Translations under genes and position numbers: made by a program
DNA from: Candidatus Bathyarchaeota archaeon
GTDB lineage: Archaea > Thermoproteota > Bathyarchaeia > Bathyarchaeales > Bathyarchaeaceae
Assembly: GCA_029881555.1 (NCBI GenBank)
Contig: JAOUMI010000029.1
Span: forward strand, 1 to 7,126
Reading direction: 5' to 3'
DNA: 7,126 bases
The notes under the pieces: generated by a model
The model's input: the letters and a program-made list of their open reading frames with translations, nothing else
The model's database searches: none
What the model was told of the DNA's origin: nothing
Shown here: positions 1-4,987 of the stretch, one piece after another
Layout of the letters: each line of letters opens with the position of its first letter
How positions within the stretch are numbered: the first letter of the stretch is position 1

Positions 1-1003
1 GTTTGACTCCTGCTTCTGAGGCGATTTTGTCTCTCATCTGGTTTCGAATTTCCTCTACGCTGAAGATGCTGGAAACTGTTTTGTCTCTCACGTAGAATGT
101 TTGGTCGTAGGCGCACTTGAGCAGTTTACGTCTCTCCAAGTTCTCTATGATCCCTTTCGACTTCTTGCAGCTCTTTAGCATTGTCCAAACCGTGTAATCG
201 TCTAGGGCCAAGTAATCCTCTGGCGATCGGAAGTCCACTAGATCCAGCTCGTCTTTCGCCTCTTCCATAGCCGTTGCGAGCATGATCTGAACTGCCCGTC
301 CAACCCTGTGAAAGTATATGCTCTTGAACGACTCGATTCGTGCCAGTATGAAGGATTCGAGAGCTGAGAGGGCTCCCAAGTCAACCGCGAGGTTTTCGTC
401 CAGCACGTCGAGCATGTGAATGAGGCGGAAGATGTCCACATACCCGTATTCTGCGCCAGTATGATAGGTGTCGCGGACAACAAAGTCAAGTTTGTCCACA
501 TCCACCGCGCTTCGGATGACCTGATCCATGAACGCTCGGCCAGGCTTGTGCAGCAGCCCCACCGAAAGCTTTGCCAGTTCATCCGGATCGTATCCTAGAC
601 CCTTGAGTATGTCTTTCAGCTCTGACTTCTGGACAATCCAGACGTTTATGTCCTCATGGGTTTTGTTGAGAAACTTTACGAGAAGATGTTCAAAAACGTG
701 GGAGAAGGGTCCGTGTCCCACGTCGTGAAGAAGGGCGGCTATTCTGACCTTTTGAGCTTCGTCTTCAGAGAGAAGCTGGGAGAGGTGGGGGTTCTCTGCC
801 AAAAGCCCGGCTAGGTGCATGACTCCAATCGAGTGTTCAAATCGGGTGTGGTTGGCGCCGGGGTAAACGTACTCTGCTCCGGCGAGTTGTCTCAACCGGT
901 GAAGCCTCTGCACTGGAAAAGAGTCGATGACCTCCTTCTCAGCCTCGGTTATGTAGACGTATCCGTGAACAGGATCCTTTATCTCTCCCCAGTATCTCCG
1001 CAT
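1..1003 (-). CDS. HD-domain phosphohydrolase (COG1078-like), C-terminus cut by window edge
   Basis: This is probably a metal-dependent phosphohydrolase related to dNTP triphosphohydrolases such as SAMHD1 and acting in the cytoplasm; the substrate is inferred from the family. The visible 334 residues start at ATG 1003. The N-terminal stretch VQRLHRLRQL (31-40) is typical of the family. The metal-binding set of the HD fold is complete: His57 in HTRFEHS, His93-Asp94 in LLHDVGHGPFSH (91-102), and the later Asp168/Asp170 in SAVDVDKLDFVVRDTYHTG (165-183). Family members usually run to about 400-450 residues, so roughly the last 70-120 are missing at the left edge; there is no sign of a break. The gene diverges from tmk, which suggests a nucleotide-pool theme. 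The family is clear; the exact substrate is not. Confidence 0.93.
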   Translation of the reverse strand, partial: MRRYWGEIKDPVHGYVYITEAEKEVIDSFPVQRLHRLRQLAGAEYVYPGANHTRFEHSIGVMHLAGLLAENPHLSQLLSEDEAQKVRIAALLHDVGHGPFSHVFEHLLVKFLNKTHEDINVWIVQKSELKDILKGLGYDPDELAKLSVGLLHKPGRAFMDQVIRSAVDVDKLDFVVRDTYHTGAEYGYVDIFRLIHMLDVLDENLAVDLGALSALESFILARIESFKSIYFHRVGRAVQIMLATAMEEAKDELDLVDFRSPEDYLALDDYTVWTMLKSCKKSKGIIENLERRKLLKCAYDQTFYVRDKTVSSIFSVEEIRNQMRDKIASEAGVK

Positions 1004-1040
1004 TGTCAAAGGTCTCCGCTATCTTCTGAGTTTTGCACGT

Positions 1041-1048
1041 ATTATAAA
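1041..1048. promoter_or_regulatory. Near-symmetric TATA box between HD gene and tmk
   Basis: The bases ATTATAAA read as a good archaeal TATA element on both strands (TTTATAAT on the minus strand). For the minus-strand HD gene it lies about 40 bases before ATG 1003, predicting a leader of roughly 15 nt. For tmk it lies about 60 bases before ATG 1108, predicting a leader of roughly 35 nt. A weaker plus-strand alternative, TCATTTATGC, sits at 1065-1074. One element may therefore serve both directions; this is inferred from position and sequence only. Confidence 0.55.
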
Positions 1049-1107
1049 GTGATCGATGAAAACTCATTTATGCCTAGTCGAGTTGACATGAATGGCGAGG
1101 CTGAGGT

Positions 1108-1713
1108 ATGAGGAAGAAGGGAGCTTTCATCTGCATTGAGGGGCTTGACGCCAGCGGAAAGACCACGCAGGCTCGCCGACTAGTGAGGGAACTGAGGCGG
1201 AAAGGCTTCAAAGCCGTGTACACCACTGAGCCAAGTCCGGGTGAGATTGGGAGATTCATAAGGACCTACATTCTGCAAAGAAAGAGGCGTGTTCCCATTG
1301 CGGTGGAGGCGCTCCTCTTCGCTGTTGACCGGGTTGACCACTTGGAGCAGAAGGTGAAGCCCGCGCTGCAGGAGGGGAAAATCGTGGTTTCCGATCGATA
1401 CGTTTACTCCAGCCTAGCCTACCAAGGAGCGGCGGGCTTGGACCTGAACTGGATCGAGGAGATTAATCGATCAGTGGTCACTCCTGACTTGGCAATTTAT
1501 ATCGATGTTCCGCCAGAGGTGGCTGTCAAAAGAATAAAAGGGAAAAGGTCGGTTATGGAGAGGCTAGAGGTTCAGCGGAAGGTTAGGGAGGTCTACTTGG
1601 AGTTTGTGGAGAATGGACGGTTAATACGTGTTGATGGAGACAGACCGAAAGATGAAGTTTTAAGAGATATTTTGGCGGTTGTCCTCGATTTTTTAAAGGT
1701 TAGCTCATCTTAG
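1108..1713 (+). CDS. tmk: Thymidylate kinase (dTMP kinase)
   Basis: This enzyme phosphorylates dTMP to dTDP with ATP in the cytoplasm, the step leading to dTTP. The 201-residue length is normal for the family. The P-loop is GLDASGKTT (12-20), after the strand AFICIE. The TTEPSPGEIG segment (39-48) matches the family's REPGxTxxG-type region. DRVDH (74-78) and the DRY motif (Asp96-Arg97-Tyr98, in VVSDRYVYSSLAYQG) are the usual dTMP-site elements. TPDLAIYIDVPPEVAVKRI (125-143) is the core strand and helix before the lid. The basic stretch KGKR (144-147) in the lid, with no basic residue in the P-loop, resembles type II enzymes (inference). The start is fixed by an in-frame TGA at 1102-1104; GGCGAGG at 1094-1100 may act as Shine-Dalgarno. 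It diverges from the HD phosphohydrolase. Confidence 0.95.
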   Translation: MRKKGAFICIEGLDASGKTTQARRLVRELRRKGFKAVYTTEPSPGEIGRFIRTYILQRKRRVPIAVEALLFAVDRVDHLEQKVKPALQEGKIVVSDRYVYSSLAYQGAAGLDLNWIEEINRSVVTPDLAIYIDVPPEVAVKRIKGKRSVMERLEVQRKVREVYLEFVENGRLIRVDGDRPKDEVLRDILAVVLDFLKVSSS

Positions 1714-1753
1714 TCTAGTGTGTTCGCATAGGGCTTCCAGCAATCCGCAACAA

Positions 1754-1763
1754 GTTTTTATAA
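1754..1763 (+). promoter_or_regulatory. TATA box of the htrA-like gene
   Basis: GTTTTTATAA lies about 45 bases before ATG 1804 in the 90-bp gap after tmk. A transcript start near 1785 would leave a short leader carrying GGAG at 1790-1793, ten bases before the start codon. The gene therefore probably has its own promoter and is not simply read through from tmk. Confidence 0.6.
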
Positions 1764-1803
1764 CCTAACCATCTTTACTCACCGTAAAAGGAGAACATGG
1801 TTC

Positions 1804-2967
1804 ATGGCGGAACAACCATCATCTCCCTCTTCCAACAAATGGATGTACGCCTTCATCATCATTTTCGCTATCCTCATTTTCAATACTGGAATTTTCATCA
1901 TAGCCTACTCCAACATTCAAAACCAGCTCTCCACCCTCCAAAATAGCCTTGCCGATCAAGGACGGCAACTCCAAGACCTGCATCAACAATTTGACATCCT
2001 AGACTACGTGAATCAAACCGGCCTCATGCCTTGGCCGGAAATCTACGATCAGATCAAGCATTCCATAGTCCTCATTGAAACCGAATTAGGCTTAGGCTCG
2101 GGCTTCGTCTACGACCTTGAAGGTCATGTTATAACCAACTATCACGTAATCGAAGACGTCACCACCATACAAGTTACGTTTCTGGACGGAAATATAACCG
2201 ATGCAGACATAGTTGGCGAAGACTCATACAGTGATCTAGCCGTCGTCAAAGTCAACCCAGAAGTTACAACATTACATCCGGTTGTGCTCGGAAACTCCTC
2301 AGCCCTCATCGTAGGAGAACCAGTAGCAGCCATAGGAAATCCCTTCGGTCTCAGCGACACCATAACCGCTGGCATAGTCTCCGCCCTAGAAAGAGAACTA
2401 GAAGCTCCTGGAGGCTACCTAATCATAGACATCATCCAAGTAGACGCCGCCATAAATCCCGGAAACTCTGGTGGGCCCCTCGTTAACCTCAAAGGCCAAG
2501 TCGTGGGCGTAAACACGGCTATAATATCCGGCTCCGGAACTTTTGCTGGTGTAGGATTCGTCATACCTTCGGACACGGTGGAAAGAGAACTCCCTGACTT
2601 GATAGCGATGGGCACCTACGTACATCCTTGGATAGGCATTTCTGGGATAGATGTCAACCTTGCCATCGCACAGCATATTGGACTGGAAAAACCACAAGGC
2701 TTCCTCATATTTGATGTAGTTCCGGGCAGTCCAGCGGATCAAGCTGGGCTTCAAGGCGGAACAGAGTCGGTTACAATAGGCGGACAAACAATTCAGGTAG
2801 GTGGCGACGTGATAGTGGGAATTGATGATCTATCAGCGCGAAAACTGAATGACGTTGTAGTTTACGTGGAAAGGAACAAACGTCCTGGAGACCCAGTGAC
2901 CCTTACCATAATTAGAGATGGAGTGGAGCAGCTCATAAACCTAACCTTGGGAGCGCGCGCTCTCTAG
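1804..2967 (+). CDS. htrA: Membrane-anchored HtrA/DegP-like serine protease with one PDZ domain
   Basis: This is a trypsin-fold protease for quality control of proteins outside the cytoplasmic membrane, ATP-independent as in the family. The 387 residues hold a short polar N-terminus, one membrane segment (about 14-35, YAFIIIFAILIFNTG...), a heptad-like Gln/Leu stretch (about 36-66), the protease domain (about 80-265) and a PDZ domain (about 270-385). The catalytic triad is complete: His114 in TNYHVIED, Asp144 in YSDLAVVKV and Ser222 in NPGNSGGP. Family landmarks GxGSGF (96-101) and GNPFGL (178-183) are present. With no cleavage site evident, the segment should act as a signal anchor with the protease outside. 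Codons in the first two thirds prefer C or A at the third position; the PDZ part is more mixed. ATG 1797 is out of frame, so 1804 is chosen. Confidence 0.95.
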   Translation: MAEQPSSPSSNKWMYAFIIIFAILIFNTGIFIIAYSNIQNQLSTLQNSLADQGRQLQDLHQQFDILDYVNQTGLMPWPEIYDQIKHSIVLIETELGLGSGFVYDLEGHVITNYHVIEDVTTIQVTFLDGNITDADIVGEDSYSDLAVVKVNPEVTTLHPVVLGNSSALIVGEPVAAIGNPFGLSDTITAGIVSALERELEAPGGYLIIDIIQVDAAINPGNSGGPLVNLKGQVVGVNTAIISGSGTFAGVGFVIPSDTVERELPDLIAMGTYVHPWIGISGIDVNLAIAQHIGLEKPQGFLIFDVVPGSPADQAGLQGGTESVTIGGQTIQVGGDVIVGIDDLSARKLNDVVVYVERNKRPGDPVTLTIIRDGVEQLINLTLGARAL

Positions 2968-2982
2968 TTGGCTGACAACAAC

Positions 2983-2996
2983 AAAACGTGAAAAAA
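2983..2996 (-). terminator. T-rich terminator after the 174-residue gene
   Basis: Read on the minus strand, TTTTTT (2991-2996) and TTTT (2983-2986) follow the stop codon of the 2999-3523 gene within three bases. Oligo-T runs without a hairpin are the usual archaeal termination signal. It lies in the 31-bp gap between the convergent genes. Confidence 0.5.
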
Positions 2997-2998
2997 CG

Positions 2999-3523
2999 CT
3001 AGTGGCTTCTTAAATACTCCAGCTTCAGCGGTTTCAGCCGCGTCTTAGAAAGTTCTTCATCTACGCGTTTTACTATGAAGTTGACTAGGTCTTCTATGCA
3101 AACGCGTCGGGTGCCTCGTTCGTGAGCAATCCGCAGTTCTAAACCGTTTTTGTAAAACATGAAACGGAGCAGGTGATAATCGAACTTTAACGGTGTTCGT
3201 CTCCCTTCTTTTAGTGTGTGGTAACGCACGACGCAGAAAAAGTCGAGGGTCGGCGGCGCCTCTTTCTCGTTGCCCTTTTGAAATCTTTCCAGTTCTTCTC
3301 TGTCCAAGTAGTTGAAGGTGATGCCTTCGGCTATTCCGAACTCAAAGCTGACTTCGCATCTTGGTGTAGAGAAGGGGGATATGGTGTTCAGGTCGTGTTT
3401 TTCTTGATTTAGCCGATGGAGGGCACAGAGGATCGCTTGTTGCATTTTCTTTTCTTTGGGTTGATAGGTGAACCTTGCAACGCTGTGGACGATCTCGGGA
3501 AAATTTTCGTAGCGCCCCAGCAA
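2999..3523 (-). CDS. Unrecognised 174-residue protein, coupled to the zinc-ribbon gene
   Basis: I do not recognise this family. The protein is soluble, with no signal peptide or membrane segment, and is mixed alpha/beta. Visible blocks are an N-terminal helix-like segment (FPEIVHSVARFTYQ, then KKMQQAILCALHRLN around 26-39), a middle with strand-like stretches (CEVSFEFGIAEGITFNYL; LDFFCVVRYHTL; DYHLLRFMFYKNGLELRIAH) and a helical C-terminus (IEDLVNFIVKRVDEELSK) ending in a basic tail. The two cysteines in the middle and C-terminal parts do not form a metal motif. The start is TTG at 3523, directly after an in-frame TAA (3527-3529); AAGGG ends seven bases before it. The next candidate, ATG 3445, would drop a well-ordered segment. 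Only 11 bp separate it from the upstream zinc-ribbon gene, so they are probably co-transcribed and may work together. Confidence 0.8.
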   Translation of the reverse strand: MLGRYENFPEIVHSVARFTYQPKEKKMQQAILCALHRLNQEKHDLNTISPFSTPRCEVSFEFGIAEGITFNYLDREELERFQKGNEKEAPPTLDFFCVVRYHTLKEGRRTPLKFDYHLLRFMFYKNGLELRIAHERGTRRVCIEDLVNFIVKRVDEELSKTRLKPLKLEYLRSH

Positions 3524-3534
3524 TCCTTAGCCCT

Positions 3535-3891
3535 TCATGTCCTCGTCATCTTTCTTAGCTTTTCAAGGTTTTCGAGCAACTTGGAGAGAAGAGAACTCAG
3601 CTTTTCCAGTTTTTGAGGATCTGTTTCCTCTCTGATTTTCTTCTCGATCTCCTGTATCTTACTGAGGACCGTAGACTCTAGGGTTCCAAGTACAACTTGA
3701 CCCGTCGCCTCTGTTGGTGACGTTCCCTCCTTTACCACTATCACGCGTTTTTGACACTGGGCGCACCAGAGTTTTCCATTTCTAAGTTTAAACAGAGGCG
3801 AGGAGCAGGCTGGGCAGGAAAGCTCTGTGAGGGTTGCGCCCTGCCTGAGTAGGTCTGCCATGGTTTGAATGGGCTTTGTATCTTCAGGCAA
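3535..3891 (-). CDS. Archaeal Sssca1/p27-type zinc-ribbon protein
   Basis: This resembles archaeal proteins of the Sjogren's syndrome/scleroderma autoantigen 1 family (Auto_anti-p27; ZNRD2 in humans), whose archaeal role is not settled. Residues 11-25 (MADLLRQGATLTELS) form the typical lead-in helix. Cys26-x2-Cys29 and Cys43-x2-Cys46 form a zinc ribbon (CPACSSPLF...LWCAQC). Residues about 71-115 are a Lys/Glu/Leu-rich coiled-coil-like helix suited to dimerisation or partner binding. TTG 3891 is preferred because GAGG lies eight bases before it; ATG 3861 (108 residues, starting MADLL) also fits the family and cannot be excluded. It is the first gene of a minus-strand pair with its own TATA box. 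The family call is fairly sure; the function is unknown. Confidence 0.88.
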   Translation of the reverse strand: MPEDTKPIQTMADLLRQGATLTELSCPACSSPLFKLRNGKLWCAQCQKRVIVVKEGTSPTEATGQVVLGTLESTVLSKIQEIEKKIREETDPQKLEKLSSLLSKLLENLEKLRKMTRT

Positions 3892-3899
3892 CTCTGTAG

Positions 3900-3903
3900 C
3901 CTC
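3900..3903 (-). promoter_or_regulatory. Shine-Dalgarno supporting TTG start at 3891
   Basis: GAGG on the minus strand sits eight bases before TTG 3891. No comparable purine motif stands at the right distance before ATG 3861, so the site favours the longer form of the zinc-ribbon protein. Confidence 0.5.
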
Positions 3904-3945
3904 AGGGAATCTTGGTTAGCATGAATAATAAGTAACTCGGCGCTG

Positions 3946-3954
3946 ATTTATACT
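3946..3954 (-). promoter_or_regulatory. TATA box of the zinc-ribbon gene pair
   Basis: On the minus strand the segment reads AGTATAAAT, a good archaeal TATA box, about 60 bases before TTG 3891. It predicts a transcript start near 3924 and a leader of about 33 nt containing the GAGG site. A weaker AT-rich stretch lies at 3920-3933. Confidence 0.55.
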
Positions 3955-4022
3955 GATTCCTTCTTGTTCCATCTTATCTACAGAAATCTTGATTCTGAAT
4001 ATTGATTTTCCCTTCATAACTG

Positions 4023-4030
4023 ATTTTTAG
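4023..4030 (+). promoter_or_regulatory. Possible TATA box for the small helical protein
   Basis: ATTTTTAG is centred about 27 bases before GTG 4053, the distance expected if that message is leaderless. The match to a TATA box is only moderate, and no clear Shine-Dalgarno precedes the gene. Confidence 0.35.
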
Positions 4031-4052
4031 TCATAGATCAGCTTGGCACTCT

Positions 4053-4199
4053 GTGGTAAAATTGAGTGACAAACTAAAAGAAATTCAGCGCGAAGTGACT
4101 GAGCTCAAGAGGAAGCTTGAGGAGTTGCGGCGTCTCAAGTCGGATTGCGACGATGCGAAGAAACTTCGTGGGAAAATCGTTAGAATTAGATGTGACTAG
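4053..4199 (+). CDS. Small charged helical (coiled-coil) protein, 48 residues
   Basis: I do not recognise a family. The short frame encodes about 48 residues: a Lys/Glu/Leu-rich helix with heptad-like spacing (LKEIQREVTELKRKLEELRR), then a kink with Cys and Asp (SDCDDAKKL) and a basic end (RGKIVRIRCD). The sequence is not low-complexity noise: leucines and valine fall at helix-like intervals with charges between them, as in small coiled-coil dimers. Two starts are possible: GTG 4053, which may be leaderless behind the TATA-like element at 4023-4030, or TTG 4062, giving 45 residues. It diverges from the zinc-ribbon pair and lies 61 bases before the seven-cysteine protein gene, with which it could share a transcript. 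Confidence 0.62.
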   Translation: MVKLSDKLKEIQREVTELKRKLEELRRLKSDCDDAKKLRGKIVRIRCD

Positions 4200-4211
4200 A
4201 AAATAGAAGAT

Positions 4212-4242
4212 GCGCCGTAAACAGGCGGTTTACCTCAACCGC
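4212..4242 (+). promoter_or_regulatory. Two mutually exclusive hairpins before the Cys-rich micro-gene
   Basis: GTAAAC (4217-4222) pairs perfectly with GTTTAC (4228-4233) across a 5-base loop. GCGGTT (4225-4230) also pairs perfectly with AACCGC (4237-4242) across a 6-base loop. The two stems share bases 4228-4230, so only one can form at a time. They end 18 bases before the start codon at 4261, where they could affect transcription or ribosome access. The pairing is seen; the switching role is inference. Confidence 0.4.
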
Positions 4243-4260
4243 GCCTTAGTAGGGTGAGAA

Positions 4261-4407
4261 ATGTGTGAAGTCTGCGAGTTTTTTGGCAAAGGGGTCTTTC
4301 ATTGCAGAGATAAATGCGACAACGATGTTGATAAGATAGTTAACTGCCTCATAAACCGCCAAACCGGCTTGGTCATTTGTAAGAAATGCAGGAAGCCGGT
4401 GTATTAG
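4261..4407 (+). CDS. Seven-cysteine micro-protein, probable zinc binder
   Basis: This 48-residue protein has seven cysteines and one nearby histidine: Cys2-x2-Cys5, His14, Cys15-x3-Cys19, Cys29, Cys40-x2-Cys43. The spacing suggests one or two metal sites: the outer CEVC and CKKC knuckles could form a zinc ribbon and the inner CRDKC a second site. It ends in a basic tail (CKKCRKPVY). The start is well supported: ATG 4261 follows AGGGTGA (4251-4257), a strong archaeal Shine-Dalgarno though close to the start. No named family is recognised; similar tiny zinc-ribbon proteins are common in archaea and often bind nucleic acid or protein, but nothing here proves that. A hairpin follows the stop by 11 bases. 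Confidence 0.82.
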   Translation: MCEVCEFFGKGVFHCRDKCDNDVDKIVNCLINRQTGLVICKKCRKPVY

Positions 4408-4418
4408 ACACAGCAAAT

Positions 4419-4433
4419 TCGCTCCGAGAGCGA
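4419..4433 (+). terminator. Tight hairpin after the Cys-rich micro-gene
   Basis: TCGCTC (4419-4424) and GAGCGA (4428-4433) form a perfect 6-bp stem with a 3-base loop, 11 bases after the stop at 4407. No T-run follows, so it may protect the 3' end of the message and not terminate it. The pairing is seen; the role is uncertain. Confidence 0.35.
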
Positions 4434-4479
4434 CGCTGAAAATGTGAGAAGGGCAGCTGAGCTAGGTCTGCACCAAACA

Positions 4480-4488
4480 GTATAAATT
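4480..4488 (+). promoter_or_regulatory. TATA box of the UPF0147 gene
   Basis: GTATAAATT, preceded by the A-rich CCAAACA that may act as a BRE, is the clearest TATA box in the window. A transcript start near 4510 would give a leader of about 45 nt carrying the Shine-Dalgarno at 4544-4549. Confidence 0.65.
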
Positions 4489-4543
4489 AGTACGAAAATA
4501 ATAATAGATGTCAGTATAGTCTAAGCATGTGCATGCTCTTCTT

Positions 4544-4549
4544 GGAGGG
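4544..4549 (+). promoter_or_regulatory. Strong Shine-Dalgarno fixing the UPF0147 start
   Basis: GGAGGG ends six bases before ATG 4556. A GTG at 4529 in the same frame would place this motif inside the coding region and add nine residues with no family counterpart. The site therefore decides for 4556. Confidence 0.8.
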
Positions 4550-4555
4550 TTTTGT

Positions 4556-4834
4556 ATGGTGCGTAAAAAGAAGCTAGTGGAGTATGAGGAGAGGATAAAA
4601 CAAGCTTTGGTTATTCTCGGGCAGATTTCGGAGGACACCACGACTCCTCGAAACATAAGGAGAGCCGCGAAGGGGTCGATGAGTGCTTTACAGTTGGCGG
4701 AGTACACCCCGGCAGTAAGAGCGTCTAACGCTATAGCCACTCTCGACGAGATTCTTCAGGACCCTAACATGCCACCATACACTAGGGTGAAGCTTTGGAA
4801 CGTGATGAGCCTGCTTGAGGCGATCAAGGATTAA
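4556..4834 (+). CDS. UPF0147 family protein
   Basis: This is a small, soluble, all-helical archaeal protein of a conserved but uncharacterised family. From ATG 4556 it has 92 residues, the usual size. Family features are visible in order: a basic N-terminus (MVRKKK), a first helix IKQALVILGQISEDTTTPRN, then IRRAAKGSMSALQ, and a C-terminal part with ATLDEILQDPNMPPYTRVKLW, the most characteristic stretch. No catalytic or metal motif is present. The start is set by the Shine-Dalgarno at 4544-4549. It has its own TATA box and probably forms a single-gene transcript between the micro-genes and the FAD enzyme. The family call is strong; the function is unknown. Confidence 0.93.
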   Translation: MVRKKKLVEYEERIKQALVILGQISEDTTTPRNIRRAAKGSMSALQLAEYTPAVRASNAIATLDEILQDPNMPPYTRVKLWNVMSLLEAIKD

Positions 4835-4936
4835 TCATATGAAGAGTCGTGGTTGTGGCTTGCTCGCATCTCAAATTCATGGCTAAAGGCGTTTTATTAG
4901 AAAGCATTCTGGGATTAGTTGGCGTTTTCATTAAAG

Positions 4937-4945
4937 CATATATGG
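4937..4945 (+). promoter_or_regulatory. TATA box of the FAD dehydrogenase gene
   Basis: CATATATGG lies about 45-50 bases before TTG 4988. A transcript start near 4967 would leave about 20 nt of leader including the purine run GGGGA (4976-4980), seven bases before the TTG. The rest of the 153-bp gap after UPF0147 holds only scattered T4 tracts that could end the upstream transcript. Confidence 0.5.
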
Positions 4946-4987
4946 TAGTTGTTACATGTTGTTTTGGGTCTCTCTGGGGAATAATCC

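Noticed and set aside
238..582. 114-codon minus-strand frame
   Set aside because: It overlaps the HD phosphohydrolase in another frame on the same strand and shows no protein pattern; the HD frame carries all family motifs.
815..1111. 98-codon plus-strand frame whose TGA overlaps the tmk ATG
   Set aside because: The ATGA overlap looks like translational coupling, but the frame lies antisense to the N-terminus of the HD gene and its sequence is not protein-like.
2419..2787. 122-codon minus-strand frame inside htrA
   Set aside because: It is antisense to the catalytic Ser and PDZ region, whose motifs are intact; no independent evidence for a gene.
4529..4555. GTG start giving a nine-residue longer UPF0147
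   Set aside because: The strong GGAGGG at 4544-4549 serves ATG 4556, which also gives the usual family length.
4835..4987. 15-codon frame from ATG 4839 after UPF0147
   Set aside because: Too short, no ribosome site and no pattern; treated as intergenic.
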